A stretch of 64,000 bases of DNA from Pelagomonas calceolata (GCA_918797485.1 CAKKNE010000006.1:3844001-3908000); one strand, 5' to 3'; positions 40,434 through 51,329 are shown, numbered from the stretch's first letter. The notes: generated by a model from the sequence alone, not told the origin. Made by a program: numbers and translations.

Positions 40434-42103
40434 TTAGATGCTCGAGTACCGTCCCCGCCGATTCTTCTGCCGCTCCTCGAACTCGAGGAGCTTCGCGTCG
40501 AGCCGGTCCAAGGTACCGCGCGGCAGCATGTCGTCCGTCTTCTGGACGAGCTCGAAGCAGAACGCCTTGATGAGCAGCGCCCGCGCGTCGGCGCGCGCCA
40601 GACCACGACTCTCGAGGTAGAAGATGGACTCCTCGTCGAGGTCCGCGACGGTCGCGCCGTGCGTGCACTTGACGTCGTCCGCCACAATCTCTAGAGAGGG
40701 CATCGCGTCGACGGCCGCGCCGTCGTCCAACACAAGGGAGCGGCAGAGCTGGTCCGCGTTCGTCCGCTGGCCGAGCTGCGGCACGTCGATCCGCCCCTTG
40801 AACACTAATCTCGCGTTCTCGGCCGCGACGTTGCGAATGTCCTGCGCGCTGTCGGCGTCCGGCGACGAGTGCGTCAGGGCGGTCCGCAGATCCAAGTTCT
40901 GGTCCGAGCCGCCGAGCTGCACGCCGCTAAAGTCGAAGAAGGCGCCCGCGCCCGCGACGTCGCAGTCGACGCAGACGCGCGACAGCGCGCCCGCGTCCGA
41001 CAGCGTGCGCGACTGGAAGGCGCCGTCCCGGGCGCACACCGCCGTCGCGTGGTGGATGTGCGCCTGCTCGGCCTCGTTGCCGTCCAACACGTGCGTCAGC
41101 GTCGCGCCGGCGCCGACGCTGCAGGTCGTCCGCGCGTTCGTGAGCGCGCTAAACCGGTCCAGCTTCGTAAACCCGACGAAGGACTCGCGCACGGCGGCGT
41201 TCGCGCCGGCGCCCGTCGAAATCACGGTCCGCGCGTGCTGCGCGCCCTTGGCTCTCCGTCGCGCGTGCACGACGTGCGCGCGCACGCACGCGGCTTCGGA
41301 CTCGACGCGGTCCGGCGCGTTCGCACGCGCGGCGTCGGCCACCGCCAGGGCGTCCGCGTCGTCCGCGACCCAGACGACGACGGCGTCGGGCGCGCACGCG
41401 GCGTTGAGGCCGCACAAGGCGCCGCCGCCCAAGGAGACGCGCTGGGGGATGGACTCCTCCTTCACGACCTCGGGCAGTGACGCGTGCAGGGGGCCCATCA
41501 CCTTCAAGACGTCCGGCGGCGCGTCCCGTATGGACCCGACCCAGCTCTTTCGGTCGGACGAGAAGCCGAGGTTTTTCGACAACGCGGCGTCGACGACGCC
41601 GTCGACCAGCACCGCGACGGGCTCGTCGTCGTCCGCGGGCAGCCACGGCTCGAGGTCGCTCGGCGCCAGGGCGCGGCGTCCGCGAGCTCGCGGCGTCGGC
41701 GCGCATCGCCACAGGTCGTCCAAGCGCGTGAAGCGCCAGGGCTCCTGCTTTTTGGACGGGAGCACGACCGAGGGGGTCGCTCAAGCGCCGCGACGCCCTC
41801 GCTGCTCGCCAGGGCCACGGGCGGCGCGCGCGTCGGGTAGTCGGCCTCGGCCTCCTGGAGCGCGGCCTCGAACCACGCCCGCGCGCGCAGCTCCGCCGCG
41901 GTCGGGCCCTTGCTGCGCACGACGACCTCCTCGGCGAAGGCCTCGCGCTCGAGGTCGTCCGCGGAGACAAAGTCCGTCTCGTCGTCCACCGCCGGCGCGG
42001 TGGCCGGCGCGAAGCACGGTCGCGTTTGTTGCTTGAGCGGCGGGCCCGCGAGCAGCGCATTTGTGTGCGCCGCGAGTATCAGCGGCGCGGCCAGCCTCCG
42101 CAT
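40434..42103 (-). CDS. sufD: Plastid SufD, Fe-S cluster scaffold subunit
   Basis: SufD works with SufB and SufC to assemble Fe-S clusters. N-terminal leader MRRLAAPLILAAHTNALLAG followed by an acidic stretch fits plastid import. The body starts 'KKQEPWRFTRLDDLW' (SufD-type N-terminus), has the long right-handed beta-helix region, and ends with the SufB/D signature 'DVKCTHGATVADLDEESIFYLESRGLARADARALLIKAF'. One frame change in a run of C near 41770 separates leader and body. The ending DKLDAKLLEFE-like helix is usual. Confidence 0.9.
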
Positions 42104-42447
42104 GGTGCAGTATGGCACTCGCTGCGATGCGCGTTTTTTGCGGTCCCAGTTTTGAGCTGTATGTTAGGCGCACTTCTTAAACGCAAAAACTGCCAGCTCT
42201 AGGCCTGCGGTGGTGCGCTGCTTGTGAGTTTGCCCTGGTGCAGCCTCTCTCGACTCAGTTTGGAGGCATCGCCACTAGCCCATCCCATCCGAGCCGCGAC
42301 GCGAAAGAAGAAACGAGCCCCTTAGGGCTGCGCGGAGGCCGTTCGAATTGCAATCTGGCGTCCGCAAGTCAAAAAACGATTTTCAGCCGCGGCGCAGATC
42401 CTGGGCGCGCCGTTGGCGCCCAAAGCGCCCGGCGATTGGACTGATGG

Positions 42448-44202
42448 TTACACAAACAAAAAAAACGCCGCCGCGCCACGCGCGGTCACCTGACCGGCGA
42501 GGAAGAAGTCCGCTGCTGCTTCCGCCGCGATGATGACGCGACCGAACGCGGAGAGCGACGACGCCACGGACGACTGGCTCAGCTGGCTCCGGGCCGTCGA
42601 CGGCCGGCGAGCCGGGCGAGCCGAGAGGACGTCACCGCCGCGGATCGCGTCCACCGTCTCCTCGACGAAGGGCGCAGCGCCACGCGGTGCGCGTGCGCCG
42701 CCGCCGCGGCGAGGCGGCCCAGGAGCGCGGCGCGGTCCTGCGCCGCGAGCGCCGCCGCGCGCCGCGGGTAGACGACGGGGCTGAGCCGTGGCCGTGGCCG
42801 CGCGCGAGCCCGGCCGCGACGGCGGGAAGACCGCGTCGAGACCGTCGTAGGCCGTCGGCGCGAGGCGCGCCTCCGTCTCGGCGTCCGCCCGCGCGTCGAC
42901 GGCGCACTTTGAGACCAGCGCGACGACGGCGTCCGCGGCCGCAAGCTGGGCCGCGCCTCTCCTCCGCAGCATCTGGACGCGCAGCGCGTATTTTCGCGCG
43001 TCCTTCTCGGTCAAGCGCAGCAGCGCTCCCGGGTGCTGGTGCGGGCGCGGCCGCGGCTCCTCGCCCGGGGCCACGGCCGCCAGATCCAAGTAGCGCGGCT
43101 TCGGCGGCGACACCGCCTTGTCCGACGACGCCGTCGACGGCACCGGCGAGGCTGGGAATTCCTCCTCGACCTCGAGCGCGGCCTCGGCCTGCCGCGCCGT
43201 GTCCTCGGCGACGCACACCTCGTTGAACAAGACGCGCCGCCGGTCGCACGCGGCGCGGTGCGCCCGTATCATTTTCTTTAGCGCCCGCGTCGAGAGCTTG
43301 AGCTCCTCGTGCTTCTGGCGGTGCGCGTCGTCCACGTCCTTCGTAATCTGTTCAGCAGAAACGTTTGTGTTTTTCTTCGCGGCGGCCTCGGCTCTTTTCG
43401 CGACGTCCCGCCGGCTCTCCTCTTTCGCTCGGATGCGGAACCGCTCCCAGGACGTCCGTTCCTTCGCCAGGGTCTGCTCGAGGTCCGCACGGCGCGCCCG
43501 CAGCGCGGCTCGAGCGCGCGCGGCGCGCGCGCGATCGTACGCGTCGCCCGTCGGGAAATCGTAGCGCGCCGCGGCCGCCGTGATTGAGGCCGCGTCCGGC
43601 GCGGGCGGCGGCGCCGGCAGCGTCTCGGGCGCGAGCATGCGCTCGAGGGCCGGCGTCACGAGCGCCGCGCGCCACTTGGATGTTTTGCGAGCCTCGACAA
43701 CGGGCGGCGGCGGCTCCGCCTCCTCGACTTCGGCCTCCTCCACGAAGTCGTCGGGCCGAGGCAGCGACAGCTCCTTGCGCGCGGCAGCTAGCGCCACCCG
43801 CGCGTCCTCCTCGCGGCGCGTCTGCGCCCGGATGGCCTCTTCGTGACTCGCCTGGGACCGCGCCAGCCGCGCCTTGTGGTGCCGCTCGGCGCGGTCGAGC
43901 TCGACGCCGTCGACGACCGCTCGCCGCTCCAGCGCTGCGATGCGCTCAAAGTCCGCGTCCAGCTGCTGCTGGAGGAAAAAGTACTGGTCGCGCGCGTCCT
44001 CGCGCACCTCCGCCAGTTCTTCCTCCAGGCCCGCGTGCGCGGCGCGCTGCCGCTGCGTCTGCGCCGCGGCTTCCGCCAATCCTTGCTCGGCGTCGGCGTT
44101 GCTGGCCTCCATGCGCGCGCGGGCCATGGCCAGGACGCCGGCTTGATACTCGGGCGCGACCTCCGCGCCCTCGGCCGGGTCGATCTTGTCTTTCTTGCCC
44201 AT
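42448..44202 (-). CDS. Long coiled-coil protein, possibly basal-body/ciliary
   Basis: 584 residues, mostly Ala/Glu/Arg helix: 'ARARMEASNADAEQGLAEAAAQTQRQRAAHAGLEEELAEVREDA' then 'DQYFFLQQQLDADFERIAALERR', with the two-coil layout of BBOF1/DUF4515-type ciliary proteins. A Pro-rich break near residue 170 and a second coil at 215-340 follow. Near 42780 and 42670 two opposite frame changes leave a short out-of-frame segment; in the other frame it reads 'YPRRAAALAAQDRAALLGRLAAAAA', in keeping with the rest. The ciliary call is weak; any coiled-coil scaffold is possible. The last ~25 residues (AAAEFFLAG..FFLFV-like) are hydrophobic. Confidence 0.5.
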   Translation of the reverse strand: MGKKDKIDPAEGAEVAPEYQAGVLAMARARMEASNADAEQGLAEAAAQTQRQRAAHAGLEEELAEVREDARDQYFFLQQQLDADFERIAALERRAVVDGVELDRAERHHKARLARSQASHEEAIRAQTRREEDARVALAAARKELSLPRPDDFVEEAEVEEAEPPPPVVEARKTSKWRAALVTPALERMLAPETLPAPPPAPDAASITAAAARYDFPTGDAYDRARAARARAALRARRADLEQTLAKERTSWERFRIRAKEESRRDVAKRAEAAAKKNTNVSAEQITKDVDDAHRQKHEELKLSTRALKKMIRAHRAACDRRRVLFNEVCVAEDTARQAEAALEVEEEFPASPVPSTASSDKAVSPPKPRYLDLAAVAPGEEPRPRPHQHPGALLRLTEKDARKYALRVQMLRRRGAAQLAAADAVVALVSKCAVDARADAETEARLAPTAYDGLDAVFPPSRPGSRAATATAQPRRLPAARGGARGAGPRRAPGPPRRGGGARAPRGAAPFVEETVDAIRGGDVLSARPARRPSTARSQLSQSSVASSLSAFGRVIIAAEAAADFFLAGQVTARGAAAFFLFV

Positions 44203-44550
44203 TGTTGTGTGCCTTTGCTGGGAGCGGATGCGGCGTCGGCGCGCGGCCGGTGGGCGCAGGCGGGATTAGACCGCGCTACGACCGGGTTGGCGTCACCGAG
44301 GCGAGCTGTGGGACTGCCGGCGGGCTGGGCTGCCCAATTCCCTGCTCCTGGCGCTGGGACAGAGAGTCCGCAGACAAGGCTTATCCCAGCCCTGTATAAG
44401 GGCGCGAACGCCTCGCCACTCAGACACCTCTCGTAGCAGGGCAGCTTCGCCTCGCACCGAGGCTACCCAGGTGCTGAAAGGGCTGCCGCGCCGCGGCGCA
44501 TATTTCGGTGTGACAACAGGGCAGCCAGCTGCCACGCGAGGAAACAAAAC

Positions 44551-45069
44551 ATGTCGTCGATGTACCGCGCGGCGCAAAAGCTCTACACGTCGGCCACCGC
44601 GCCGTCAAAAAAACAAAAGGCCAAGCAGGAAGGATGGCGCGTCGAGAACCTCGCGGCGGCGCCGTCGCCGTCGCCGCAGGAGGACGACGTCGTCGTGCTG
44701 CAGGCGGCGCACGAAGCCTACGTCGCTGTTGACGTCGCGGCGCCGTCGCGCGGTGGCGGTGATACGAACGGCGCCTTCGCGCGCCAGGCCGTCGAGTTCG
44801 ACGTCGAGACCGATGTAGCGCCCGACCAAGGGACGCCGGCGAGGCCCCCGGCGCGGTCGCCCCGCGCCGTCGCGGAAGCGGCCAAGGCCGCGGCGGCGCG
44901 GAACAAGGCCGCCGCGGCGGCCGCAGCCGCGCCGGCAGACGCCGATATCGACCGCGACGACGACGACGCCGACGCCGAGCCCGAACCCGTTCCACCGCGC
45001 GTCTGGGACAAGTACCGGAGGTACCGCGAGAGCGCGAGCCGGGTCATCGCGCAATTGAGGATTGAATAA
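44551..45069 (+). CDS. Unknown small protein, Ala/Asp-rich
   Basis: 172 residues, intact, starting MSSMYRAAQKLYTSATAPSK. The middle is disordered (Ala-Lys repeats, an acidic run DIDRDDDDADAE). The C-terminal helix VWDKYRRYRESASRVIAQLRIE looks conserved enough to be a binding motif. No family recognised. Convergent with the next gene (23 bp between stops). Confidence 0.55.
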   Translation: MSSMYRAAQKLYTSATAPSKKQKAKQEGWRVENLAAAPSPSPQEDDVVVLQAAHEAYVAVDVAAPSRGGGDTNGAFARQAVEFDVETDVAPDQGTPARPPARSPRAVAEAAKAAAARNKAAAAAAAAPADADIDRDDDDADAEPEPVPPRVWDKYRRYRESASRVIAQLRIE

Positions 45070-45092
45070 CATTAACTTAAACACATACAGAT

Positions 45093-45827
45093 TCACCGAG
45101 CATGAGGTCTCAGCTCGGCCAGCAGCCGGAGCGCCTCCTCGGCCTCGACCTGGGCCTCCCAGTGCTCGAGGACGCGCGCGCCGGCGGGCTCCGCCTCCGC
45201 GCGGTCCGCGAGGCCGTCGATCTCCACGGGCCGCCGGAGGCCGAGCTGCGCCCGGCAGGCGTCGACGGACGTCTTCGCGTCGGCGGCGAGTTTACGTAAC
45301 GTTTGGTACTGCGCCGCGGTCGTGCGCACGCTGCTGACGGACGCGTGGAAGGGGCCGTAGCGCTGCTCGAGCAGCTGCTCGACGGCGCCCGTCGCCGTCG
45401 CGAGCTGCCGCTGGAGCCGCTCGTACGCGGCGCTCCGCAGGTGCACCGCGCCGCGGGGTTCGTCCGGCAGCCAGACGCCCGCGTCCAGCAGCGTCGCGTC
45501 GTCGTCCTTGACCAGCTCGAGGCGGCCCGCCGCCGACGCGTAGAGCCGCTGGTCCGCCGCGGCCACGCCGACGGCGCGCGCGACGGCGCGGCGCAGGTCG
45601 CGCACGGTCGCCGCGGGGCCCAAATCGGCGAGCGTCGCCACGGCGCCCTCCAACGCGTGGACGCGCACGCCCGTCCGCAGCGTGTCGTCGTCGCTGTCGT
45701 CTTCCGTCGTGTGCTTGGCGCGGCGCGCCTCGGCCGACAAGATCTCGACGAGCTTGACCATGGGCTTGAAATTCGGCGAGAAGTAGATCGGGTCGACGTC
45801 GGCGTGGAGTTTTTGTGCCTCCGCCAT
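45093..45827 (-). CDS. Unknown protein with a ubiquitin-like segment
   Basis: 244 residues, intact. Residues about 70-130 (TVRDLRRAVARAVGVAAADQRLYASAAGRLELVKDDDATLLDAGV) follow the ubiquitin fold order: helix, 'QRLYA..G..L.DD.TL...G'. The C-terminal half is helical (VEQLLEQRYGPFHASVSSV...). It could be an adaptor or a cytoskeletal cofactor. The leader on the minus strand is A-rich (runs of CAAAA/CAGCA at 45830-45890). Confidence 0.5.
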   Translation of the reverse strand: MAEAQKLHADVDPIYFSPNFKPMVKLVEILSAEARRAKHTTEDDSDDDTLRTGVRVHALEGAVATLADLGPAATVRDLRRAVARAVGVAAADQRLYASAAGRLELVKDDDATLLDAGVWLPDEPRGAVHLRSAAYERLQRQLATATGAVEQLLEQRYGPFHASVSSVRTTAAQYQTLRKLAADAKTSVDACRAQLGLRRPVEIDGLADRAEAEPAGARVLEHWEAQVEAEEALRLLAELRPHAR

Positions 45828-46087
45828 TTGTTGTTTTTGCTGTTTTGTTTGCTGCTGTTTTTGCTTGCTTTGCTTAGAGAAGGCCGCCTAGCCGTGGACC
45901 GCCGCGGGGTCGGCTTTTTACGCAGCACTTTTTTACGTCGCCTGCAGCGGCGGGAGCGTCTTTTCTCGCGCGATTTTTTTGCTGTGCTGCTGGTTGCTTG
46001 TATTCTAAAGGTCTGTCCTTAACACAGTCCACGCCCGGGCCTGGCAAGATGGCTAAAAGCGCCTTTTGGCTCTGTTATATTTTTTGT

Positions 46088-46110
46088 GCTAGCGGCCGGT
46101 AAGACACTAG
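46088..46110 (-). promoter_or_regulatory. Promoter palindrome copy
   Basis: On the minus strand: CTAGTGTCTTAC followed by CGGCCGCTAGC. It lies between divergent genes, 260 bp before ATG 45827 and 176 bp before ATG 46287. Confidence 0.7.
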
Positions 46111-46286
46111 CAAGCCTCTCAATTTGTTCATCGCACGTCACCGCCGAACAAGGACACCGAGGCTGCGAAACAAAGATCGGAAATAGTCTACCGCGAGGTC
46201 TCTGCGAGTCTGCTGTGCTTTTTCGATCTCGAAAGGGCATCTAGACGCAATTTACGAGGTCCAGGTGTAAGCTCTCTCTAAGAATT

Positions 46287-47317
46287 ATGAACACTCTCGA
46301 CAAAGGAGCCATCGGTGACGGTTTCGAGGACGTGGCCAGCCCGATCGCAGCCAACGAAGCCGTCTCCAAGAGCGACCAAGAAGACGACGGCATCGTCATC
46401 GCGACGCCGAGCGAGAGCTGGGTCTTGCTCGACTCCAAGAGCGACGACGAAGAGGTGACGCTCGACGAAGCGTCGACGGCGTCGCGGCGCCAGCCCGGCC
46501 TCATCGCGGCCGCCGTCGCCTGCGCGCTGGTCGTCGCCGCGGCCGGCGCGTTCGCGGCCACGCGGCCATCCGCCGTTGTCAAGCCTCCTCCGCCGCCGCC
46601 GCCCGTGAAACGCTTCGTCCTGGCTTCGGCCCTCGACAGCGTCGCCGCGGCGGCCGCCAAGGTCCGCGCCGACGGCATCGACGCCCAGTTCGAATTAGCA
46701 ACAGGGCTTGACGGCAAGCTGGCGCCGGGCGGCGGCCGTGCGGCTCGAGGCGCTCGCGAAGCTCTCCGTGACACGCTGTGTTGAAATCAAATTTCAAGGC
46801 GCCCCTGATGCATTCCACATAGGCGGCGCGCCTAGACAAGCTAGACGAGCAGTACGGCGCCCAGGAGAAGCTCGACCGCGCGGTAGTCGTGGTCTCGGAC
46901 TACGTGGAGAACGCGTCGCTCTCCGACGCCCGAAAAGCTGCCTCGGGCATCACGGACGTCGTGCTTGGCGGCGCTTCGTCGCTGGCGGTGAGCGTCTTCG
47001 GCGACGCCGCCGTCGAGCGGGTCAAAGAGGAGGTCGTCGACGCGAGCGCGGCGCTGGTCGGACTCTTCCCGGAGTCGCACCGGCCCGAGGCCAAGACCCT
47101 GGCGACGTCGGTCGCGCTGGGCCTCGGAGGTCTCGCCGTCGGCGTACCGTTCGTCCCCGGCATCACGGACAACCTCCTCGTCGGCGCGGCGCGGGCGCTG
47201 GCGTTGCCGCCTCTCCGGCGCGAGAGAACGACACGCGCGTCCCCATCCACCCCATCCCTGTCCCGTTGTGATCATCGATTGGCGCTACCGCATGCCATAA
47301 AACAACAGAGTTACTAA
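46287..47317 (+). CDS. Membrane protein with helical second half, unknown
   Basis: Acidic N-terminus (MNTLDKGAIGDGFEDVAS...SWVLLDSKSDDEE), a membrane helix (PGLIAAAVACALVVAAAGAFAA), a Pro run, then a helical region: 'FVLASALDSVAAAAAKVRADGID', 'AAAVRLEALAKLS', and after a 55-bp intron 'ARLDKLDEQYGAQEKLDRAVVVVSDYV'. A second hydrophobic stretch follows (ATSVALGLGGLAVGVPFV). A one-base frame change near 46727 must be allowed before the intron. The stop overlaps that of the convergent gene by four bases. No family recognised. Confidence 0.55.
46768..46822 (+). mobile_element. 55-bp decayed introner as intron
   Basis: GT donor at 46768 and ATAG end at 46822. Its inner sequence CTGTGTTGAAATCAAATTTC..GGCGC matches the terminus of the PP1 introner (CTGTGTGGAAATCAAAATTT..GGCGC), and its end CATTCCACATAG matches TTTCCACACAG. 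Joining 'LEALAKLS' to 'AARLDKLDEQ' is in frame. Confidence 0.65.
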
Positions 47318-48036
47318 ACGAGCGACACGCACGACGCGCGCTCCTTTTTCGCGAGATCGCTGACCGCGAACGGCTGGACGGGTTGCGCGTCGACGATGGT
47401 TTTGCGGTCCCCGGCGTCCCCGAAGACTGGCGCGGACCGGTGCGCGTCGGCGTGGTACGCGTCCGGGTAGAGGTCGAAGCTCGCGACGGGCGGGTCCTGC
47501 CGGAGCCGGTGCGCGTTGACGAGGCGGCGCTGCTTGCCCGTGAGCTTCGCGTGTGGCACGGGGGCGACGACGGCGCCGGGGGTCACGGGGGCCTCGGCGC
47601 GCTGCGCGTCGAGCGCCTCGCGGGGCCCGCGCTGGCGGCGCAGCGCGGCGCGGCCCGCGGACGCGGCCAGTTCCCGCGTCCGCGCGGACGTGGCCGAGCG
47701 CGCACGGTGGATCGACCGCGTGCTGCAGCGGTCGCACCCGCGAGCCGCTGCGACGCCGTCGGTCGCGTCGACGCCGGCGGCCTTGGCGAGCGGCGACAGC
47801 GCCGCGAGCTTGTCGCGCCGGCGCCGCGCCCGCGCGTCCGCCGTACCGGCCTCGTCCTTCCGGACCGCCGCGCGCGTGGCGCTGAGGCGCCGCCGCCGCT
47901 GCCGCTCGAAGAGGGTCATCCGCGCCAGCGTTTGCGCTTGCTGCTCGACGGAAATGGTGGAGCTCGCGGCGCCGTCGTTGGTTTCCATATACTCCTTCAG
48001 TGAGGCATCTCCACCGAATTGCTTGCTGCTGTCCAT
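47314..48036 (-). CDS. Unknown basic protein
   Basis: 240 residues, intact, starting MDSSKQFGGDASLKEYMETNDG. Arg/Ala-rich helical middle (TLFERQRRRRLSATRAAVRK) and a C-terminal part with 'FDLYPDAYHADAHRSAPVFGD' and 'RKTIVDAQPVQPFAV'. No family recognised. Divergent from the plastid gene at 48542. Confidence 0.5.
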   Translation of the reverse strand: MDSSKQFGGDASLKEYMETNDGAASSTISVEQQAQTLARMTLFERQRRRRLSATRAAVRKDEAGTADARARRRRDKLAALSPLAKAAGVDATDGVAAARGCDRCSTRSIHRARSATSARTRELAASAGRAALRRQRGPREALDAQRAEAPVTPGAVVAPVPHAKLTGKQRRLVNAHRLRQDPPVASFDLYPDAYHADAHRSAPVFGDAGDRKTIVDAQPVQPFAVSDLAKKERASCVSLV

Positions 48037-48541
48037 CTCTTCCTTAAGCTAGGTTGTCACAGACTCTGGGCAGCCAATCTGTTCCTCCGGTGTGCTGGTA
48101 CCGTTGGCTCGTGATCAGAAGTTCCGCACCGTTGGTGCACGAGGATCTGGGCAGCCTCTCGCGTTGTTGCGGAGGCGCGGCAGCACGGGAGCACGGCGCT
48201 CTCGATCAGCGCCTCTGCGGCGCCCCGCGCTAGTGCCCATTGGCGGCGCCCGTTCAAACCAGGCCTTCCCACCGCTAGAGCGCACCATTCCATGGATGTG
48301 TGAGTCGGTTGCAAAACTTTGAGACGGGCGAGGAGCGGTGTTGCGTAGGACAGCGTGTTTTGGTTGCTGTCCGGAGCGTCCTTGCTGAAGACCGTTTCAG
48401 GCATAGCGTCTGTGCTGCGATCGACCCAGTACGCCGTATCAACGAGCCACGTCAACCGTTCAGCGTTTCAGCCGAGTGCACCGTAACAGAGTGCAGCCTT
48501 GCGCCCTAGGAAGCCCTCGCCCGACCAAGCCACTCAACACC

Positions 48542-50074
48542 ATGCGGACAGCAGCGCTGCTCGTGGCCGCGACGACGACGGTCAGGGCGCTCCGCCCGGC
48601 GATGCCGTCTCTTTATCAGCGGCGGGCGCCCGTGGTCAATCTGCTCGACGCCAAAGGCCAAAGCATAGCGCCGGTCACCCCGGCGGGCGGCGGCGCCAGC
48701 GACAAGGACCACGACGTGCTGCTCGGAGAATTGATCTTCAGCTCGCGCGACCCGCGCGAGGACGTCGCCTCGGCGCCGGAGCTGTACACCGAGGACTTTC
48801 TCAAGTTCGTCTCCGACAAGGCCGAGGACAGCGACGACATGGAAGAAAGAGAAGGCCTAAAGAGCCTCGTGGACATGATCCGGGCGACGCTGGACATGGT
48901 CGAAAAAATGACGAAAGAAGCCGAAGAGGCGCAGGCTCGGATCGAAGCCGAGGTCGAGGCCGAGGCCGAGCGCGCGGCGGCGCTCGCGCGCGGCGAGGTG
49001 GTCGTCGACACGGAGCAGGTCCTGGGCGCGGCGGCCGTCGCGTCCGGCATCGAGCAGTACGCCGAGATGGCGCGCGAGGCGCGGAGCGAAGGCCCGGGCG
49101 AGGCGGGCCTCTACGGCGACGCGCTCCGGACGTACGACGCGCTGCTGTCGGAATTCGTCCAGGCCGAGGCCAAGGGCGAGCTCGCGGCCGCCGTCGAGGG
49201 CGCGTTCGAACGGTGCGACTACTCCCTGCTCGCGCTGGCGACGGAGCGGCGCGACGCGGGCGACCGGCCCGACACGCAGGCCCTCAACGCCATCATCGAG
49301 GCGGTCAACTCGCTCTCGGCGAAGCGCCTCGAGCAGGCCGCCGCCCGGCTGGGGACCGTCATGCAGCAGGGCTCGCCCGAGAAGATGTTCGCGAAGATCC
49401 AGGAGCTCGCCATCATCAACCAGATCGACGCGCCTTTGGTGGAACTGCTCGACGCGAACCGGCAGCAGGCGCTCGCGGCGGGCGCGGCGGGCGCCGGCGC
49501 GGCCGAGCTCATGAAGAACCTGGCGAACCGGTGCCGCGACGAGATGGACAAGCGCATCGCCAAGGACGCGCCCGAGAAACGGTTGTTGAGAGCGCTGCTG
49601 CGCACGGACGACGACGAGACCAAGAAAACGATTCTCCAAAGAGCCTTCGAGCCCAAGGAGGGCCTGGCCCTGAGCTTCGGCGAGGACTACGGCAAGGACG
49701 CGGCCAAGAAGACGCAGGAGGGCCCCGAGGTCGACCCGACCAAGTTCATCGCCGCGTGCCAGCAGCTCATCGCCGACTTTGGGAACATCGACGACAACGG
49801 CGAGCCCCTCATGGTGCGCATCAACCAAATCGCCGCCATCGCCGAGACGGTGGCGACGGAATTGTACGGCGACGTCACGAGCGCGCGCGAGCAGCAGGAC
49901 CTCATGTGGAACGAGGCGACGACGAGCGTCTTCGACCTCGAGGCCGCCGAGCTCGCGGCCGAGCAGAAGGGCGAGCAGATGCCCTGGCACAACGACTCCT
50001 ACGACGGCAAGCTGCCCGACGGCTTCACGGCCGACCAGGCGGGCCAGTACATCAAGAAGGTCGGCGGCGGCTAG
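48542..50074 (+). CDS. Plastid protein resembling the plant At4g37920 family
   Basis: 510 residues from ATG 48542 (MRTAALLVAATTTVRALRPAM, a targeting leader; the frame is open further upstream to 48476). Helical throughout: a Glu/Ala coiled coil at about 110-170, then 'SPEKMFAKIQELAIINQIDAPLVELLDANRQQAL' and 'RIAKDAPEKRLLRALLRTDDDETKKTILQRAFEP'. Together these follow the pattern 'E..N..D..L..LI..A.......PKEIRILKYLL.I.DPEE....L..AF.PG' that I associate with that uncharacterised chloroplast family. The role is unknown. The frame is intact. Confidence 0.6.
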   Translation: MRTAALLVAATTTVRALRPAMPSLYQRRAPVVNLLDAKGQSIAPVTPAGGGASDKDHDVLLGELIFSSRDPREDVASAPELYTEDFLKFVSDKAEDSDDMEEREGLKSLVDMIRATLDMVEKMTKEAEEAQARIEAEVEAEAERAAALARGEVVVDTEQVLGAAAVASGIEQYAEMAREARSEGPGEAGLYGDALRTYDALLSEFVQAEAKGELAAAVEGAFERCDYSLLALATERRDAGDRPDTQALNAIIEAVNSLSAKRLEQAAARLGTVMQQGSPEKMFAKIQELAIINQIDAPLVELLDANRQQALAAGAAGAGAAELMKNLANRCRDEMDKRIAKDAPEKRLLRALLRTDDDETKKTILQRAFEPKEGLALSFGEDYGKDAAKKTQEGPEVDPTKFIAACQQLIADFGNIDDNGEPLMVRINQIAAIAETVATELYGDVTSAREQQDLMWNEATTSVFDLEAAELAAEQKGEQMPWHNDSYDGKLPDGFTADQAGQYIKKVGGG

Positions 50075-50166
50075 CTTTTTCGGCAGTCCTTTTACCTTCT
50101 CCCGTACTAAATATATAGACTGTCGCGAGTATTGAACAAACAGACTTACACACGAGTGTGACGGAG

Positions 50167-50622
50167 TCACGAGTCGGGCGGCTTTGGCGCGAAGCCGTGC
50201 CGCGCCTCGTCGTCGCCGTGGCTGAGCGCGTGCGCGCGGCCGCGGCGCCGCGCGGCGATGTCGTCGGTGAAACCGTTCGCCCGCGCGAGCTGCAGCGCCG
50301 AGACGGGCCGTCGCTCCGCGTCCGGCTTGACCGCCCCGCGCGAGAAGACGTCGCCGATGCGCTGCACGCTGTTCTTCCCCGCGGCCAGCGAGCTCAGGAA
50401 GCTCACGAGCGCGCCGCAGCCCATCGTCGCCAGACTAAAGTGGTTCGGCGTCCGGAAGGCCTTCGGGAGCATATTCAGGTGCCGCGCGCCCAGCCAGCCC
50501 GTCGAGCCGATGAACACGCCGGCGACCGCGCCTCGCAAGCCGGCGGTCCACACGTCCCGACGCACGTCGGCCACGCGGCGCGCGTCGTCGGCGGTGAGTT
50601 GGGGCGGGATGCTGCCGGACAT
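50167..50622 (-). CDS. Small two-helix membrane protein, unknown
   Basis: 151 residues, intact. Two hydrophobic segments: GLRGAVAGVFIGSTGWLGA and FSLATMGCGALVSFLSSLAAG. They are joined by 'RHLNMLPKAFRTPNHFSL', a layout seen in small mitochondrial inner-membrane or assembly proteins. The C-terminus is polar (KPDAERRPVSALQLARANGF). No family named with confidence. Confidence 0.55.
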   Translation of the reverse strand: MSGSIPPQLTADDARRVADVRRDVWTAGLRGAVAGVFIGSTGWLGARHLNMLPKAFRTPNHFSLATMGCGALVSFLSSLAAGKNSVQRIGDVFSRGAVKPDAERRPVSALQLARANGFTDDIAARRRGRAHALSHGDDEARHGFAPKPPDS

Positions 50623-51329
50623 CTTCTTTTCGCAGCGATTGTGCCGCTATGCTGCTGTGGCAGGCACTGCAGCCTGAGCACTCTGCGTGGTCAGAGCTGC
50701 TTGGATTACAATTGAAGCAGCGGCTCGGCAGGGATGCCTGCGGCTCGTTTCAGTAGTCACACCGATTTATATTGTGCGTAACCAGTCGAGACAGCGTGCC
50801 ACTGCAGCCAACATGCTGAGCCTCGAGCCCGGGCCGACGACCGGAGCGGCGTCGGACAGCGAGAGCAACCGTTCCAACACGCGGTAGGAGTCCTCGAACT
50901 GCCACGACGGACTGCTCAGGCTGGAGGCGCGCTGCAGACGCGCGCGCTGCCCTCTTGCAAACAAGTTGATTTTCACTTCTGCTCGAATTTGGAGGAATGC
51001 TCCAAGACGCCTACAGACGTGCGCACGGCGCACAGAGGGATCAAGGAGCCATCATACCAGTACCTCGAGCTTTTGCTCGTCGTCGCTTGAGCGTGCGCGG
51101 CAACCGCCCTCCGCACTGCTGGGACCCTCGGGACGCTGGTAGACCTCCTCAGTAGGCCGCCAGCGATACCACAGCGACGCGCCGGTCTTCCCCAGGCAGC
51201 GGCAAGAGGTACAGCCAGAGCTGCACCACAGGGGCAAACAAGGCGCGGCGCCGCGGCCGAGCAGCGATAAAGCCGCCGCAAGACAGCATTTAGAACCGCG
51301 CAGCCTTCGCGCTAAGCGCAGACGCAACT
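50623..51329. other. Divergent promoter region
   Basis: Between the 50.6-kb gene and PP1. No coding evidence and no palindrome copy seen. Confidence 0.4.
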